From: CAVQBP01 sp963848195 | Lineage (GTDB): Bacteria > Bacteroidota > Ignavibacteria > Ignavibacteriales > Ignavibacteriaceae | Length of the DNA: 64,000 bases | NCBI GenBank assembly: GCA_963848195.1 | Contig: CAWKCY010000009.1 | Location: 62,001 to 126,000 of the forward strand | Direction: 5' to 3' | Shown: in pieces, positions 9,098 through 17,029 of the stretch | Layout: each line of letters starts with the position of its first letter | How positions within the stretch are numbered: position 1 is the first letter of the stretch | Notes under the pieces: model-generated | Databases searched by the model: none | What the model saw: only the letters and a program-made list of their open reading frames with translations | What the model was told of the DNA's origin: nothing | Program-made: the position numbers and the translations under genes

Positions 9098-9514
9098 TTA
9101 CCCGATTATCGAATAAAGCGCAAAATCAGATATGGAAAAAGAAACTGTTGAATTTTTATAACTTTCTAATTTGTCGCTAAACCACTTTTCATCAATATCA
9201 TTATGCCTTGAAGTTTCACTCAGCCAGTTTATTTCAGTATCTGAAATCTTATTATCTGAAAATGCCAGCTTTAATCCATCATCAATAAAAGATCTGGCAA
9301 TTTTCATATTTGAAAATCTTATTGGATCTTCGATGATGTATTCATTTGAAAGTAAATCCCTTAAAACATCTTCATAAAAATCTGGAGCGAACCCTAATTT
9401 CTCACCAATACCTCTAATTATCCTTTTCTCGGAATCAGCTAATTGCTTATCCTTTTTAGCTACAATAAGTAATCCCTTTAGGTAATTACTTTTATCTTTT
9501 ACAGGTATTTCCAT
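9098..9514 (-). CDS. TerB-like helical protein
   Basis: Soluble, all-helical acidic protein of 138 aa with no signal peptide. The pattern LLIVAKKDKQLADSEKRII followed by AFSDNKISDTEINWL resembles the paired DG-type metal-binding helices of the TerB/DjlA superfamily (tellurite-resistance TerB fold), in which a repeated acidic helix pair binds metal. No other ter genes lie nearby, so a tellurite role is not implied. It stands alone between repeats and is divergent from fumC. Assignment is by pattern and is tentative. Confidence 0.55.
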   Translation of the reverse strand: MEIPVKDKSNYLKGLLIVAKKDKQLADSEKRIIRGIGEKLGFAPDFYEDVLRDLLSNEYIIEDPIRFSNMKIARSFIDDGLKLAFSDNKISDTEINWLSETSRHNDIDEKWFSDKLESYKNSTVSFSISDFALYSIIG

Positions 9515-9949
9515 AATTTGTCTTTATTTTAATAATTAACATTACATTCAATAATAATTAAAGTACAAAAAAAATTAAGATTTACAAAATCATAAATAAT
9601 TCAATTTTTTTTAATATGATTTGTTTCCCAATTGTTTAGATGCTTCAATATTAAAAATGTTTCCAATTACTTAATTATTGTGATTAGCAGATATAAAGAT
9701 AACATCTTTAAAAAGTAATAATTACTTCAATTTTATATTAAAATGTCTATTAAATAGAACCTTATTTTTAAATTTATAAAAGATGTCATCTTTCAAAAAG
9801 AGCTCCCGGTCACTTTATACAAGCTTTTATATATCTTCCGCCTGATTACCGGTATCATTTTATATATATATAACTTCAGCCTTAATTAATTATCGATAAT
9901 TTTTTTTGTAAATTTAGTGCAATATTAAATATTATTTAACATTTAAGGG
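9515..9949. promoter_or_regulatory. Divergent intergenic region with paired palindromes before fumC
   Basis: 435 bp, very AT-rich, between the TerB-like gene (minus) and fumC (plus), so it should hold both promoters. It carries AAAGATAACATCTTT (9695-9709), a near-palindrome AAGTAAT-A-ATTACTT (9713-9727) and AAAGATGTCATCTTT (9779-9793). The two AAAGAT palindromes are 84 bp apart. The same motif pair occurs before two other transcription units. An operator or a short structured repeat are both possible. No ORF or tRNA was seen. Confidence 0.5.
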
Positions 9950-9955
9950 ATGAAA

Positions 9956-11347
9956 ATGGACTTTAGAATTGAAACTGACAGCATGGGGGGAGTAAAAGTC
10001 CCTACCGATAAATATTATGGTGCCCAAACAGCACGTTCAGTTATGAATTTCAAAATAGGAGGTGAAAGGTTTCCTCGTGAATTAATCAGGGCTCTCGGAA
10101 TACTAAAAAAAGCCGCCGCTCTAACAAATAAAGGTCTCGGGATTCTTCCCCCGGAAAAAGCAGAACTGATTGTAAAAGCAGCAGATGAGGTAATTGAAGG
10201 AAAATTGGATGATAATTTCCCTCTCGTTGTCTGGCAGACCGGAAGCGGTACCCAGACAAATATGAATGCAAATGAAGTAATTTCTAATCGTGCAATTGAA
10301 TTAGCAGGCGGTCAGATCGGGAGTAAAAAGCCAATCCATCCCAATGATGATGTAAATAAAGCCCAATCATCTAATGATACTTTTCCAACTGCCATGCATA
10401 TCGCTGCCGTTGAAGAAATCCATAGAAGACTAATTCCAATGATTACTAAATTAAAAGATGCACTTGCAGTTAAATCAGAGGAATTTAAAGATATAATAAA
10501 AATCGGAAGAACCCATTTAATGGATGCCACTCCTTTAACCCTTGGTCAGGAATTTTCCGGTTATGTTCAGCAGTTAAACAATGCATTGGAAAGGGTAAAT
10601 GATTCTTTACCGAGACTATATGAACTTGCCTTAGGCGGTACTGCTGTTGGTACCGGCCTCAATACTCATCCTCAATTTGCTGTAAAGGCTGCCGAAAAGA
10701 TTTCAGAGTTAACCGGAAAACCTTTCAAATCTGCAAGAAATAAATTTGAAGCCCTGGCAGCACATGATGCCCTGGTTGAATTAAGCGGGGTACTTAAAAC
10801 TATTGCTGCATCTTTAATGAAAATTGCCAATGATATAAGATGGTTAGGATCCGGGCCTAGAGCCGGAATTGGTGAGCTGCTTTTACCGGAGAATGAACCG
10901 GGCAGTTCTATTATGCCCGGTAAAGTTAATCCAACTCAAAGTGAGGCTATGACAATGGTCTGCGCTCAGGTCTTCGGAAATGATACTACTGTTACTTTCG
11001 CAGGTGCAAGCGGGAATTTTGAATTGAATGTTTTCAAACCAGTGATTATCTATAACGTTCTTCAGTCTATTAGACTTATTGCAGATGCCTGTGAAAGCTT
11101 TACCGATAATTGTGTAATTGGTATTCAGCCGAATGAAAGGGTTATCAATAAGCATCTTAATGATTCTTTGATGCTAGTTACAGCATTAAACCCTCATATT
11201 GGATATGATAATGCCGCAAAAATTGCTAAGAAAGCTCATAAAGAAAATAAAACTCTAAAAGAAATTGCTGTTGAGCTTGGTATTTTAACCGCTGAAAAAT
11301 TTGATGAAATAGTAAAACCCGAAAAAATGATTGGACCTAAAGCTTAA
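9956..11347 (+). CDS. fumC: Class II fumarate hydratase
   Basis: Fumarase of the TCA cycle, converting fumarate and malate; about 463 aa, matching E. coli FumC (467). Visible family blocks are SGTQTNMN (substrate site, about 103-110), HPNDDVNKAQSSND, and the fumarase/aspartase signature GSSIMPGKVNP (about 317-327). Class II enzymes are iron-free homotetramers. Start choice: ATG at 9956 has AAGGG six nt upstream; an in-frame ATG at 9950 sits directly against that Shine-Dalgarno and is less likely. The gene is monocistronic, ending in a strong intrinsic terminator. Aspartate ammonia-lyase is a relative, but the sequence reads as FumC. Confidence 0.95.
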   Translation: MDFRIETDSMGGVKVPTDKYYGAQTARSVMNFKIGGERFPRELIRALGILKKAAALTNKGLGILPPEKAELIVKAADEVIEGKLDDNFPLVVWQTGSGTQTNMNANEVISNRAIELAGGQIGSKKPIHPNDDVNKAQSSNDTFPTAMHIAAVEEIHRRLIPMITKLKDALAVKSEEFKDIIKIGRTHLMDATPLTLGQEFSGYVQQLNNALERVNDSLPRLYELALGGTAVGTGLNTHPQFAVKAAEKISELTGKPFKSARNKFEALAAHDALVELSGVLKTIAASLMKIANDIRWLGSGPRAGIGELLLPENEPGSSIMPGKVNPTQSEAMTMVCAQVFGNDTTVTFAGASGNFELNVFKPVIIYNVLQSIRLIADACESFTDNCVIGIQPNERVINKHLNDSLMLVTALNPHIGYDNAAKIAKKAHKENKTLKEIAVELGILTAEKFDEIVKPEKMIGPKA

Positions 11348-11386
11348 ACAAAAATCTCTCAGATGTTTGAAGAAGACAATGAACCT

Positions 11387-11444
11387 AAACCTCTGAGGTT
11401 TCTAGCATAGCCATCACTATGTGAAAAAACCTCAGAGGTTTTTT
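11387..11444 (+). terminator. Rho-independent terminator of fumC
   Basis: AAACCTCTGAGGTTT (11387-11401) is the exact reverse complement of AAACCTCAGAGGTTT (11427-11441), and the second arm runs into a T tract. It lies 40 bp after the fumC stop. The arms give a 15-bp stem with a 25-nt loop. Each arm is also nearly self-complementary. Confidence 0.8.
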
Positions 11445-11452
11445 AAAATTAT

Positions 11453-11785
11453 ATGAATGAAGTAATACTAAATATTTATTTAATAATAAATAGTGGATAT
11501 GTTGAAGAGTTCCGTGCCGTTGCCTATGAAATGGAAGGAGGGGACGATAATAAGATAAAATTCTTAAAAAGCAAAGCCGTTCAGGATTTTAATAATTCTT
11601 ACCATTTCAGTGCACCTGCTGATAGAATGGGCAGATATATGAAATACCGGAAATTCGCACGCCTGGAAGAAAAGGGGAGACAGTTCGAGCTTTTTGAAGA
11701 GATCTTCTCCAATTTTGATGTCCCTGAAAATCCGCTCATATGCGTAACTCCAGTTGTTGACGGAAAAATAATAAGCAGCGAATAA
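11453..11785 (+). CDS. Hypothetical protein
   Basis: A 110-aa soluble protein that I do not recognise. It has no signal peptide or membrane segment. The first half is mixed alpha/beta (VILNIYLIINSGYVEEFRAV) and the middle is basic and aromatic (RMGRYMKYRKFARLEEKGRQF). It starts 9 bp after the fumC terminator with no clear ribosome-binding site. An 11-bp tandem array and then the MFS gene follow. Codon use looks like its neighbours, so it is probably a real gene. Confidence 0.5.
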   Translation: MNEVILNIYLIINSGYVEEFRAVAYEMEGGDDNKIKFLKSKAVQDFNNSYHFSAPADRMGRYMKYRKFARLEEKGRQFELFEEIFSNFDVPENPLICVTPVVDGKIISSE

Positions 11786-11790
11786 TTATC

Positions 11791-11856
11791 AATTGACGAT
11801 CGAATGACAACCGAATGACTATTGAATGACCATTGAATGACAATCGAATGACTTTA
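11791..11856. repeat. 11-bp tandem array (GAATGACNNTY), six units
   Basis: GAATGAC recurs at 11802, 11813, 11824, 11835 and 11846, each exactly 11 bp apart, with a degenerate unit at 11791. It lies just upstream of the MFS gene start at 11879. The unit GAATGACCATT is the reverse complement of the unit at 62285-62328 apart from one base. Confidence 0.8.
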
Positions 11857-11878
11857 AAATAATATTAAGAGAAAAATA

Positions 11879-13192
11879 ATGTCATCAGCCAATCCTGATT
11901 TATTAATTGCAAAAAAAGAACCCACTTCGTTTTACAGATGGATGATTCTACTTTTTGTCAGCCTCGCAATGTTCGGGAATTATTATGTGTATGATTCAAT
12001 TTCTTTAGTCGCAGATCAGCTAAAAGCCTCGCTTCATTTTACAGACCTTGAAATAGGACAATTCTACTCATATTATAGTCTGGCTGCTATAATAGTTCTG
12101 ATCTTTGGAGGTATATTAGTAGATAAATGGGGTACCAAAAAATCGGCAATTATCTTTGCTTCTATATGTACTGTCTCAGGCTTCTTGACTGCGGTATCAT
12201 CAAATTTGTATGTAATGCTCGCCGGCAGGTTCTTACTCGGTATCGGTTCAGAACCATTAATTGTAGCTATAACAGTTGCAATAGCAAAATGGTATAAAGG
12301 GAAAGAGTTAAGCTTTGCGATGGGGCTGAATTTGTTCTTTGCACGCAGCGGCACTGTAGCTGTAGATAATTCCCCTTCAATTTTTCCCGGACTTTACAGC
12401 GGCGGATTTTCGGCTCCATTATATGCTGCTGCCTTTATTGGTATTATATCTTTTCTTGGTATTCTTATCTATTATTTTGTTGAGTCTTCAGGAGAAAAGA
12501 AATTTTCATTAGGAGAAGGGGGACCTGTTGATAAATTAAATATGAAAACTATTTTTAAATTTAATAAATCCTTCTGGTACATAACTCTTCTATGTGTTAC
12601 TTTTTATTCTGCTATTTTCCCTTTCAGAACTTTTGCTGTTAAATTCTTTATGGAAAGCCATCATGTATCCCGTGAAACAGCAGGCTGGCTGATTTCAAAT
12701 TTACCATTATCTGCAATGATTGCTACTCCTCTAATTGGATTGCTTGTAGATTTTATCGGAAAACGTGCATTGATGATGACAATAGGTTCAATTCTGCTGC
12801 TCCCTGTTTATCTTCTTATGGCTTACAGCAATGTTACCCTTTATGTCCCGGTTATTATGATGGGAATTGCATTCTCATTGATTCCTGCTGTTATGTGGCC
12901 TTCTGTATCATATATAGTGGAAGTAAAAAGGTTAGGTTCTGCATATGCATTAATGACTTTAATTCAGCAGATAGGGATGATGATTCTCCCATTACTTATT
13001 GGTTTTGCAAATGATTATGGAGGAGCTAGTGCTGCTAATCCCGGAGGGTATAATCTTGGTATGTGGATATTCTCAATCCTTGGTATTTTAGGACTTGTAT
13101 TTGCATACTTATTAAGAAAAGCAGAAACAGGACCGCAGGGACATGGTCTTGAGCTCAGCAGAGCTGAAGCTGAAAAACAATTTAACAATTAA
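11879..13192 (+). CDS. MFS transporter (MFSD1-like)
   Basis: Major facilitator superfamily permease of 437 aa with about twelve membrane segments. The loop 2-3 signature region reads GGILVDKWGTKKS (about 79-91), and a second copy in the C-terminal half reads GLLVDFIGKR. The LGIGSEPLIVA and FFARSGTVAVDNSP stretches resemble bacterial relatives of eukaryotic MFSD1, a dipeptide transporter, but substrate assignment is only a guess. It is preceded by the 11-bp array; its last codons overlap an 8-bp tandem repeat that includes the stop. It seems monocistronic. Confidence 0.85.
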   Translation: MSSANPDLLIAKKEPTSFYRWMILLFVSLAMFGNYYVYDSISLVADQLKASLHFTDLEIGQFYSYYSLAAIIVLIFGGILVDKWGTKKSAIIFASICTVSGFLTAVSSNLYVMLAGRFLLGIGSEPLIVAITVAIAKWYKGKELSFAMGLNLFFARSGTVAVDNSPSIFPGLYSGGFSAPLYAAAFIGIISFLGILIYYFVESSGEKKFSLGEGGPVDKLNMKTIFKFNKSFWYITLLCVTFYSAIFPFRTFAVKFFMESHHVSRETAGWLISNLPLSAMIATPLIGLLVDFIGKRALMMTIGSILLLPVYLLMAYSNVTLYVPVIMMGIAFSLIPAVMWPSVSYIVEVKRLGSAYALMTLIQQIGMMILPLLIGFANDYGGASAANPGGYNLGMWIFSILGILGLVFAYLLRKAETGPQGHGLELSRAEAEKQFNN

Positions 13193-13209
13193 GCAATTAA
13201 GCAATTAAA
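13178..13209. repeat. 8-bp tandem array (CAATTWAR) across the MFS stop codon
   Basis: CAATTTAA, CAATTAAG, CAATTAAG and CAATTAAA occur head to tail at 13178-13209. The first two units encode the last residues (QFNN) and stop of the MFS protein. Similar 8-bp-period arrays follow stop codons at 23623 and 33184. Confidence 0.65.
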
Positions 13210-13232
13210 CAAACAATTCTTTCCCCTTTATT

Positions 13233-13904
13233 TCACTCCATCTTTTTGGCAAAAGTTGAAGACCATCTCATAGGTCTTCCTTCATTGTCCACCGCAATTA
13301 ATGCAAAATAAATTATTCTGTAAGTGTATTTGGATATTTTCATCATAATATTTTCATCTGTTTCAAAAATTATTTTTTTACCGGTTGTTTCCATTTCCTT
13401 TAATATACTTTCATTTGAATATTTATCCTCCTCTGTCTTCTCCGGCTCTTCACACCAGATTAACAACATACAAGCAAATTTATTTTCACCTCTTTTTTTA
13501 GGAATGTCTTTCAGTTTAATTTCAACTTTATTTCCTAAACATTTAATATCTTTAATTTTAAGACCGAATCCGCCTGGCGTTATAATATTATTCTCCGTTG
13601 CTTTCCCAGGTAAAATAAACTTGGAATTCACTCCTGATATTTTATTAAATGCAGATGATTTATCATAGCCCTTAATTACCGTTATTCGCCACACCTCCTT
13701 TAATAATCCAACATCATTAACCATTTTTGAAAATTTACCTCTAACTATCATTTTGTTATAATTTGCTACTGCTGCCGGGCTGTCGCTCATGGTATATTGT
13801 TCCGGTACTGAAGCTACATATTCCGTCCCGTCTTTTTCTTTATAAACTTTGTCTCCAATTTTTCCACGTACATCTCCTAAAATATTTTTTTTAAACCTTG
13901 CCAT
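13233..13904 (-). CDS. DUF6266-like protein
   Basis: A 223-aa basic protein without a signal peptide. The N-terminus (ILGDVRGKIGDKVYKEKDG...YVASVP) resembles the DUF6266 family of Bacteroidetes, which starts with a Gly-rich segment reading roughly GxxSGKIGxxV. The rest appears beta-rich, with repeated KIKDIKCLGNKVEIKLKDI-type strands, consistent with a two-domain beta-sandwich. Function is unknown for the family. AGGAAAG precedes the ATG by about 6 nt. It converges on the MFS gene and stands alone. The family call rests on the N-terminal pattern. Confidence 0.5.
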   Translation of the reverse strand: MARFKKNILGDVRGKIGDKVYKEKDGTEYVASVPEQYTMSDSPAAVANYNKMIVRGKFSKMVNDVGLLKEVWRITVIKGYDKSSAFNKISGVNSKFILPGKATENNIITPGGFGLKIKDIKCLGNKVEIKLKDIPKKRGENKFACMLLIWCEEPEKTEEDKYSNESILKEMETTGKKIIFETDENIMMKISKYTYRIIYFALIAVDNEGRPMRWSSTFAKKME

Positions 13905-14365
13905 TTCTTTCCTTTCTATTAATTTTGAATAATAAATTTTCTTTTATTTTGTCTTATGAAAACTATTTATATAAAAATTTTATTATTCTTTTCTGGATGC
14001 TTTCGTGCTGATCTGAACTTGGTGGAAGTATTTACCTTAATCTTACGCAGTCTTTTCTGTACATCAATTTTTATAAACAAATATAAAGATTGTCATATTA
14101 AAATATCCATATCAAATGGCCATCTAATGGCCATCAAATGGCCTATAAATCCAGTTTAACCTAATCTTGAATTTTAACTTCTAAGGAACTGCATATGGTT
14201 CTTATTTTGAAAGTATTCTGATTAATTGAAAACCATATTGAATTCTAAATTTATTTTTAATTTTTTAATGACCTTGAACAGTTATGGGAAAAATAATGAT
14301 GACTTTTAAGTAGAGTCTATTTTAATTATATTAAATAAAAATTTTATAGTAATTCTTTTCAAATA
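13905..14365. other. Intergenic region, 461 bp, with an 11-bp array
   Basis: Gap between the divergent DUF6266-like and DUF433 genes, expected to hold both promoters. A 67-codon frame at 13956-14159 has no coding character and its end is made of the 11-bp repeat at 14103-14146. The remainder is AT-rich with no RNA gene recognised. Confidence 0.5.
14103..14146. repeat. 11-bp tandem array (AAATGGCCATC), four units
   Basis: ATGGC begins at 14116, 14127 and 14138, exactly 11 bp apart, with a degenerate unit (ATATCCATATC) before it. The unit read on the other strand, GATGGCCATTT, matches the GATGGTCATTC unit near 62285 at nine of eleven positions. Confidence 0.75.
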
Positions 14366-14683
14366 ATGGAATTTGGCATGGATACAAAATATAAACATAT
14401 AAGCCTAAACAATGAGGGGATTGCTGTAATAAAAAATACCACTACAAAGGTTATTGACATTATTAAAGAATATATTGCCTGGGGATGGGGACCTGAAGAA
14501 ATACATCTTCAGCACAATTATTTATCCCTTGGACAAATCCATTCTGCCTTTGCTTATTATTGGGATAATATAGATGAATTTCAAAAATATTTGGATGAAA
14601 GCAGCCTAAAAATTAAAACGTTAAAAGAACAGATTCTAAAACATCAAAAACCTTCTAAATTGCCAAATAAAAAAGCAGGATAA
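14366..14683 (+). CDS. DUF433-family antitoxin
   Basis: A 105-aa protein of the DUF433 family, the usual antitoxin partner of PIN-like DUF5615 toxins (VapB45-like). Family features include the beta-hairpin ISLNNEGIAVIKNTTTKVIDII and the helical GWGPEEIHLQHNYLSLGQIHSAFAYY, the helix-turn-helix-like part that reads out promoter DNA in relatives. The toxin starts 5 nt after its stop, so the two are co-translated. Antitoxins of this type usually autorepress the pair; no operator was identified. Confidence 0.75.
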   Translation: MEFGMDTKYKHISLNNEGIAVIKNTTTKVIDIIKEYIAWGWGPEEIHLQHNYLSLGQIHSAFAYYWDNIDEFQKYLDESSLKIKTLKEQILKHQKPSKLPNKKAG

Positions 14684-14687
14684 TGGA

Positions 14688-15029
14688 TTGAATTTTTATA
14701 TGGATGTTCACATTCCGCGCGCTATTTCTACTGGTCTGCGCCTGCGAAATATTGATGTTTTAACCTCTCAAGAAGATAACACGACAATGCTGGATGATTA
14801 TTCACTTTTAAAAAGAGCTTCTTTTTTACGAAGAATTCTTGTCACTTTTGATGATGATTTTTTAGGTATTGCCAGTAAGTTGCAGAAAACGGGAGAAGAT
14901 TTTAATGGGATTGTTTACTGTCATCTTTTAAGTATAACTATAGGCGAATGTATAAAAGATTTAGAGTTAATTTCGCAAATTTATAATTCTATGGAAATGA
15001 TCAATCGAGTTGAATTCTTACCAATTTAA
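14688..15029 (+). CDS. DUF5615 PIN-like toxin
   Basis: A 113-aa PIN-like nuclease of the Mut7-C/DUF5615 group, toxin partner of the DUF433 gene. The first strand with its acidic residue is MNFYMDVHIPRAI (D6), and the second acidic pair sits in RRILVTFDDDFL. PIN nucleases coordinate metal through such Asp residues to cut RNA. The TTG start is chosen because AGGA lies 7 nt upstream and because families begin MKFLxDxxLP, aligning with MNFYMDVHIP; an ATG at 14700 would remove that strand. Acidic residues look intact, so activity is plausible. Confidence 0.75.
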   Translation: MNFYMDVHIPRAISTGLRLRNIDVLTSQEDNTTMLDDYSLLKRASFLRRILVTFDDDFLGIASKLQKTGEDFNGIVYCHLLSITIGECIKDLELISQIYNSMEMINRVEFLPI

Positions 15030-15048
15030 TAATTGAAGTTAAGTAAAA

Positions 15049-15087
15049 CCCTCCCCCTCGCATTACTAAGGAGAGGGGGTTGGGAGG
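15049..15087. repeat. G/C-rich palindromic repeat, copy 1
   Basis: CCCTCCCCCTC, a short ATTACTAAGG centre, and GAGAGGGGG then GGGAGG form a long imperfect palindrome. A more perfect copy lies at 25771-25819. Its base composition stands out strongly from the AT-rich surroundings. Confidence 0.7.
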
Positions 15088-15311
15088 TGAAGTTAAAACC
15101 ATAAATTTTGCACAAACCAATCATATTCATATTCAATATTCATTGGAGTCATATTCACTCATAATTAAAAATATTCATTTTTTGATTTTGATAATAAAAT
15201 AAGTTTTTTTGCTCTTTTTGATATTTAAGTCTATCATTTCTAACTTCTACACTCAAATAATTCAAAAATTATTTTTATTTTTAAGTTTATTTTTTTAATA
15301 GAACTGGTTAA

Positions 15312-15947
15312 GTGAAATATTTATATAATCCGCCTGTTATTGTAAAAAAAATTTTTAATGACTTTCAGTGGAATAGTACAGGTAATAAGATCCTGCTTAC
15401 ATTTGATGATGGACCTAATATTGATACAACTGAAAGAATTCTGGATACTTTAAATCTTTTCGGTATAAAAGCTATCTTCTTTTGTGTCGGAAATAATATT
15501 AAAAATAATCCCTCATTAGTTGATTTAATTTTAAGCGACGGACATGAAATAGGCAATCATACTTATAATCATAAGAAAATAGATCAGTTACGAAAAGGTA
15601 AAATATATGAAGAGATAAATTCTGTTTGTTCCATTCTTAAGGATAAACATAGATATTGTCCGAAATATTTTAGACCCCCTTTCGGCAGGTTTAATTTTTT
15701 AACTTCAAGAATTCTTAAAGAGATGGGATTAAGAAATGTTATGTGGTCTCTATTTACTTTTGATTATAAAAATGACTTAAATGTTATTAAGTTTGTAATA
15801 AAAAATTATCTGGAAAAGAATTCTATAATTGTTTTCCACGACAATCTTAAATCGAAAGAAGTCATTGTTAAAGCATTGGATTTCCTTTTTGAAGAAGTTA
15901 GTAAAAAAGATTTTGAAATCGGAATACCTGCCGAATGTTTGAAATAA
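15312..15947 (+). CDS. Polysaccharide deacetylase (NodB/CE4 family)
   Basis: Carbohydrate esterase family 4 protein of 211 aa, removing N- or O-acetyl groups from a polysaccharide or glycolipid. NodB motifs are clear: TFDDGP (D32-D33), HTYNH (H83 and H87, metal ligands), RPPFGR (121-126) and IVFHDN near the C-terminus. There is no signal peptide, so it probably acts in the cytoplasm or at the membrane face, as with NodB-like tailoring of lipid-linked sugars. The start is GTG. It overlaps the following GT2 gene by 13 nt, so it is translationally coupled to it. Confidence 0.88.
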   Translation: MKYLYNPPVIVKKIFNDFQWNSTGNKILLTFDDGPNIDTTERILDTLNLFGIKAIFFCVGNNIKNNPSLVDLILSDGHEIGNHTYNHKKIDQLRKGKIYEEINSVCSILKDKHRYCPKYFRPPFGRFNFLTSRILKEMGLRNVMWSLFTFDYKNDLNVIKFVIKNYLEKNSIIVFHDNLKSKEVIVKALDFLFEEVSKKDFEIGIPAECLK

Positions 15948-17029
15948 TATTTTTAATCTTCCTAAGCGGATATTTTATCCAATCTATCTTGTTTTCTATT
16001 GGAGTCAAAAAATCTTTCCCCAAAATTAAAGAAAGAGAATTGCCTTCAGCTACAGTTGTTTTAGCTGCCAGAAATGAAGAAGATAATATACTTATGTGTC
16101 TAAAATCCCTCGATGAATTAGTCTATCCTGAAGGGAAACTGGAGATAATAATAGTGGATGATAAATCTACTGATAAAACAGGTGAAATAATTGATAACTT
16201 TATCTCAGGCAAGGAAAATTTTAGGAAAATTGTTACAAAGAAGGAGATTGGAAAGCTTAAAGGAAAAACGAATGCACTTGCTAATGCTCTGGAAATTGCC
16301 TCCGGTGAAATCATTTTCACAACCGATGCCGATTGTACCGTACATCCAATGTGGGTATATACCACAGCTTCCTATTATCAGCCAGACGTTGCAATGGTTA
16401 ATGGCTTTACTACACAAAAAGCTTATAACGGATTTAGCGGTATGCAGGCAATTGATTTTATTTACCTTCTTATTGTCGCTTCAGGTACAATAAATTTGGG
16501 AAGGCCTATCAGCTGCATCGGCAATAATATGTCGTATCGTAAAAAAGCTTATCTGGAAGTGGGGGGATATGAAAATCTTCCTTTTAGTGTTACTGAAGAT
16601 TTTAATTTATTGCATGCGATTTATAAGCTTAAAAAATATAAAATAATTTATCCCCTAAATAATGAAACGCTTGTTACTTCTCTTCCCTGTAAAAATTTAA
16701 AGAGTTTATATCATCAAAAGAAGAGATGGTCTGTGGGAGGAATAGGAGTCCCGGTCACCGGATATTTAATTATGGCTTATGGTTTTATAACTAACCTTTG
16801 CATTTTGCTTACCCCGTTTTTCTTTTCTCCGGTATGGCTTTATTTATTCTTTTTTAAGATTACCATAGATTTTTTCTTTCTCTTCCCGGTTCATAGCAGT
16901 CTGGGAATTAAGAATAATTTAAAGTATTTTTTTAACTGGCAAATTTATTATACTATTTACGTTGTGTTAATCCCTTTTGTCCTTATATTTATCGGAAGAA
17001 AAGTCACCTGGAAGGGAAGGAAATACTAA
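15935..17029 (+). CDS. Membrane glycosyltransferase family 2
   Basis: GT-A fold glycosyltransferase of 364 aa. One N-terminal membrane anchor (about 3-22) precedes the catalytic domain, with VVLAARNEED (41-50), IIIVDDKSTD (71-80), the TTDADC metal motif (about 130) and QKKRWSVGG (the QxxRW motif, about 266). Two or three C-terminal helices follow. The layout suits a processive or lipid-acceptor GT2 that moves sugar onto a membrane substrate. It overlaps both neighbours (13 nt with the deacetylase, 1 nt with the radical SAM gene), suggesting the three proteins act on one glycolipid or polysaccharide. Confidence 0.88.
   Translation: MFEIIFLIFLSGYFIQSILFSIGVKKSFPKIKERELPSATVVLAARNEEDNILMCLKSLDELVYPEGKLEIIIVDDKSTDKTGEIIDNFISGKENFRKIVTKKEIGKLKGKTNALANALEIASGEIIFTTDADCTVHPMWVYTTASYYQPDVAMVNGFTTQKAYNGFSGMQAIDFIYLLIVASGTINLGRPISCIGNNMSYRKKAYLEVGGYENLPFSVTEDFNLLHAIYKLKKYKIIYPLNNETLVTSLPCKNLKSLYHQKKRWSVGGIGVPVTGYLIMAYGFITNLCILLTPFFFSPVWLYLFFFKITIDFFFLFPVHSSLGIKNNLKYFFNWQIYYTIYVVLIPFVLIFIGRKVTWKGRKY

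Noticed and set aside
13956..14159. A 67-codon plus-strand frame between the DUF6266-like and DUF433 genes
   Set aside because: No ribosome-binding site or family resemblance, and its C-terminal third is made of the 11-bp tandem array.
15030..15311. Search for tRNA or CRISPR-like repeats in this and other gaps
   Set aside because: No cloverleaf with a GTTCGA-type T loop and no regularly spaced identical repeats of 24-40 bp were seen; only the short arrays described above.
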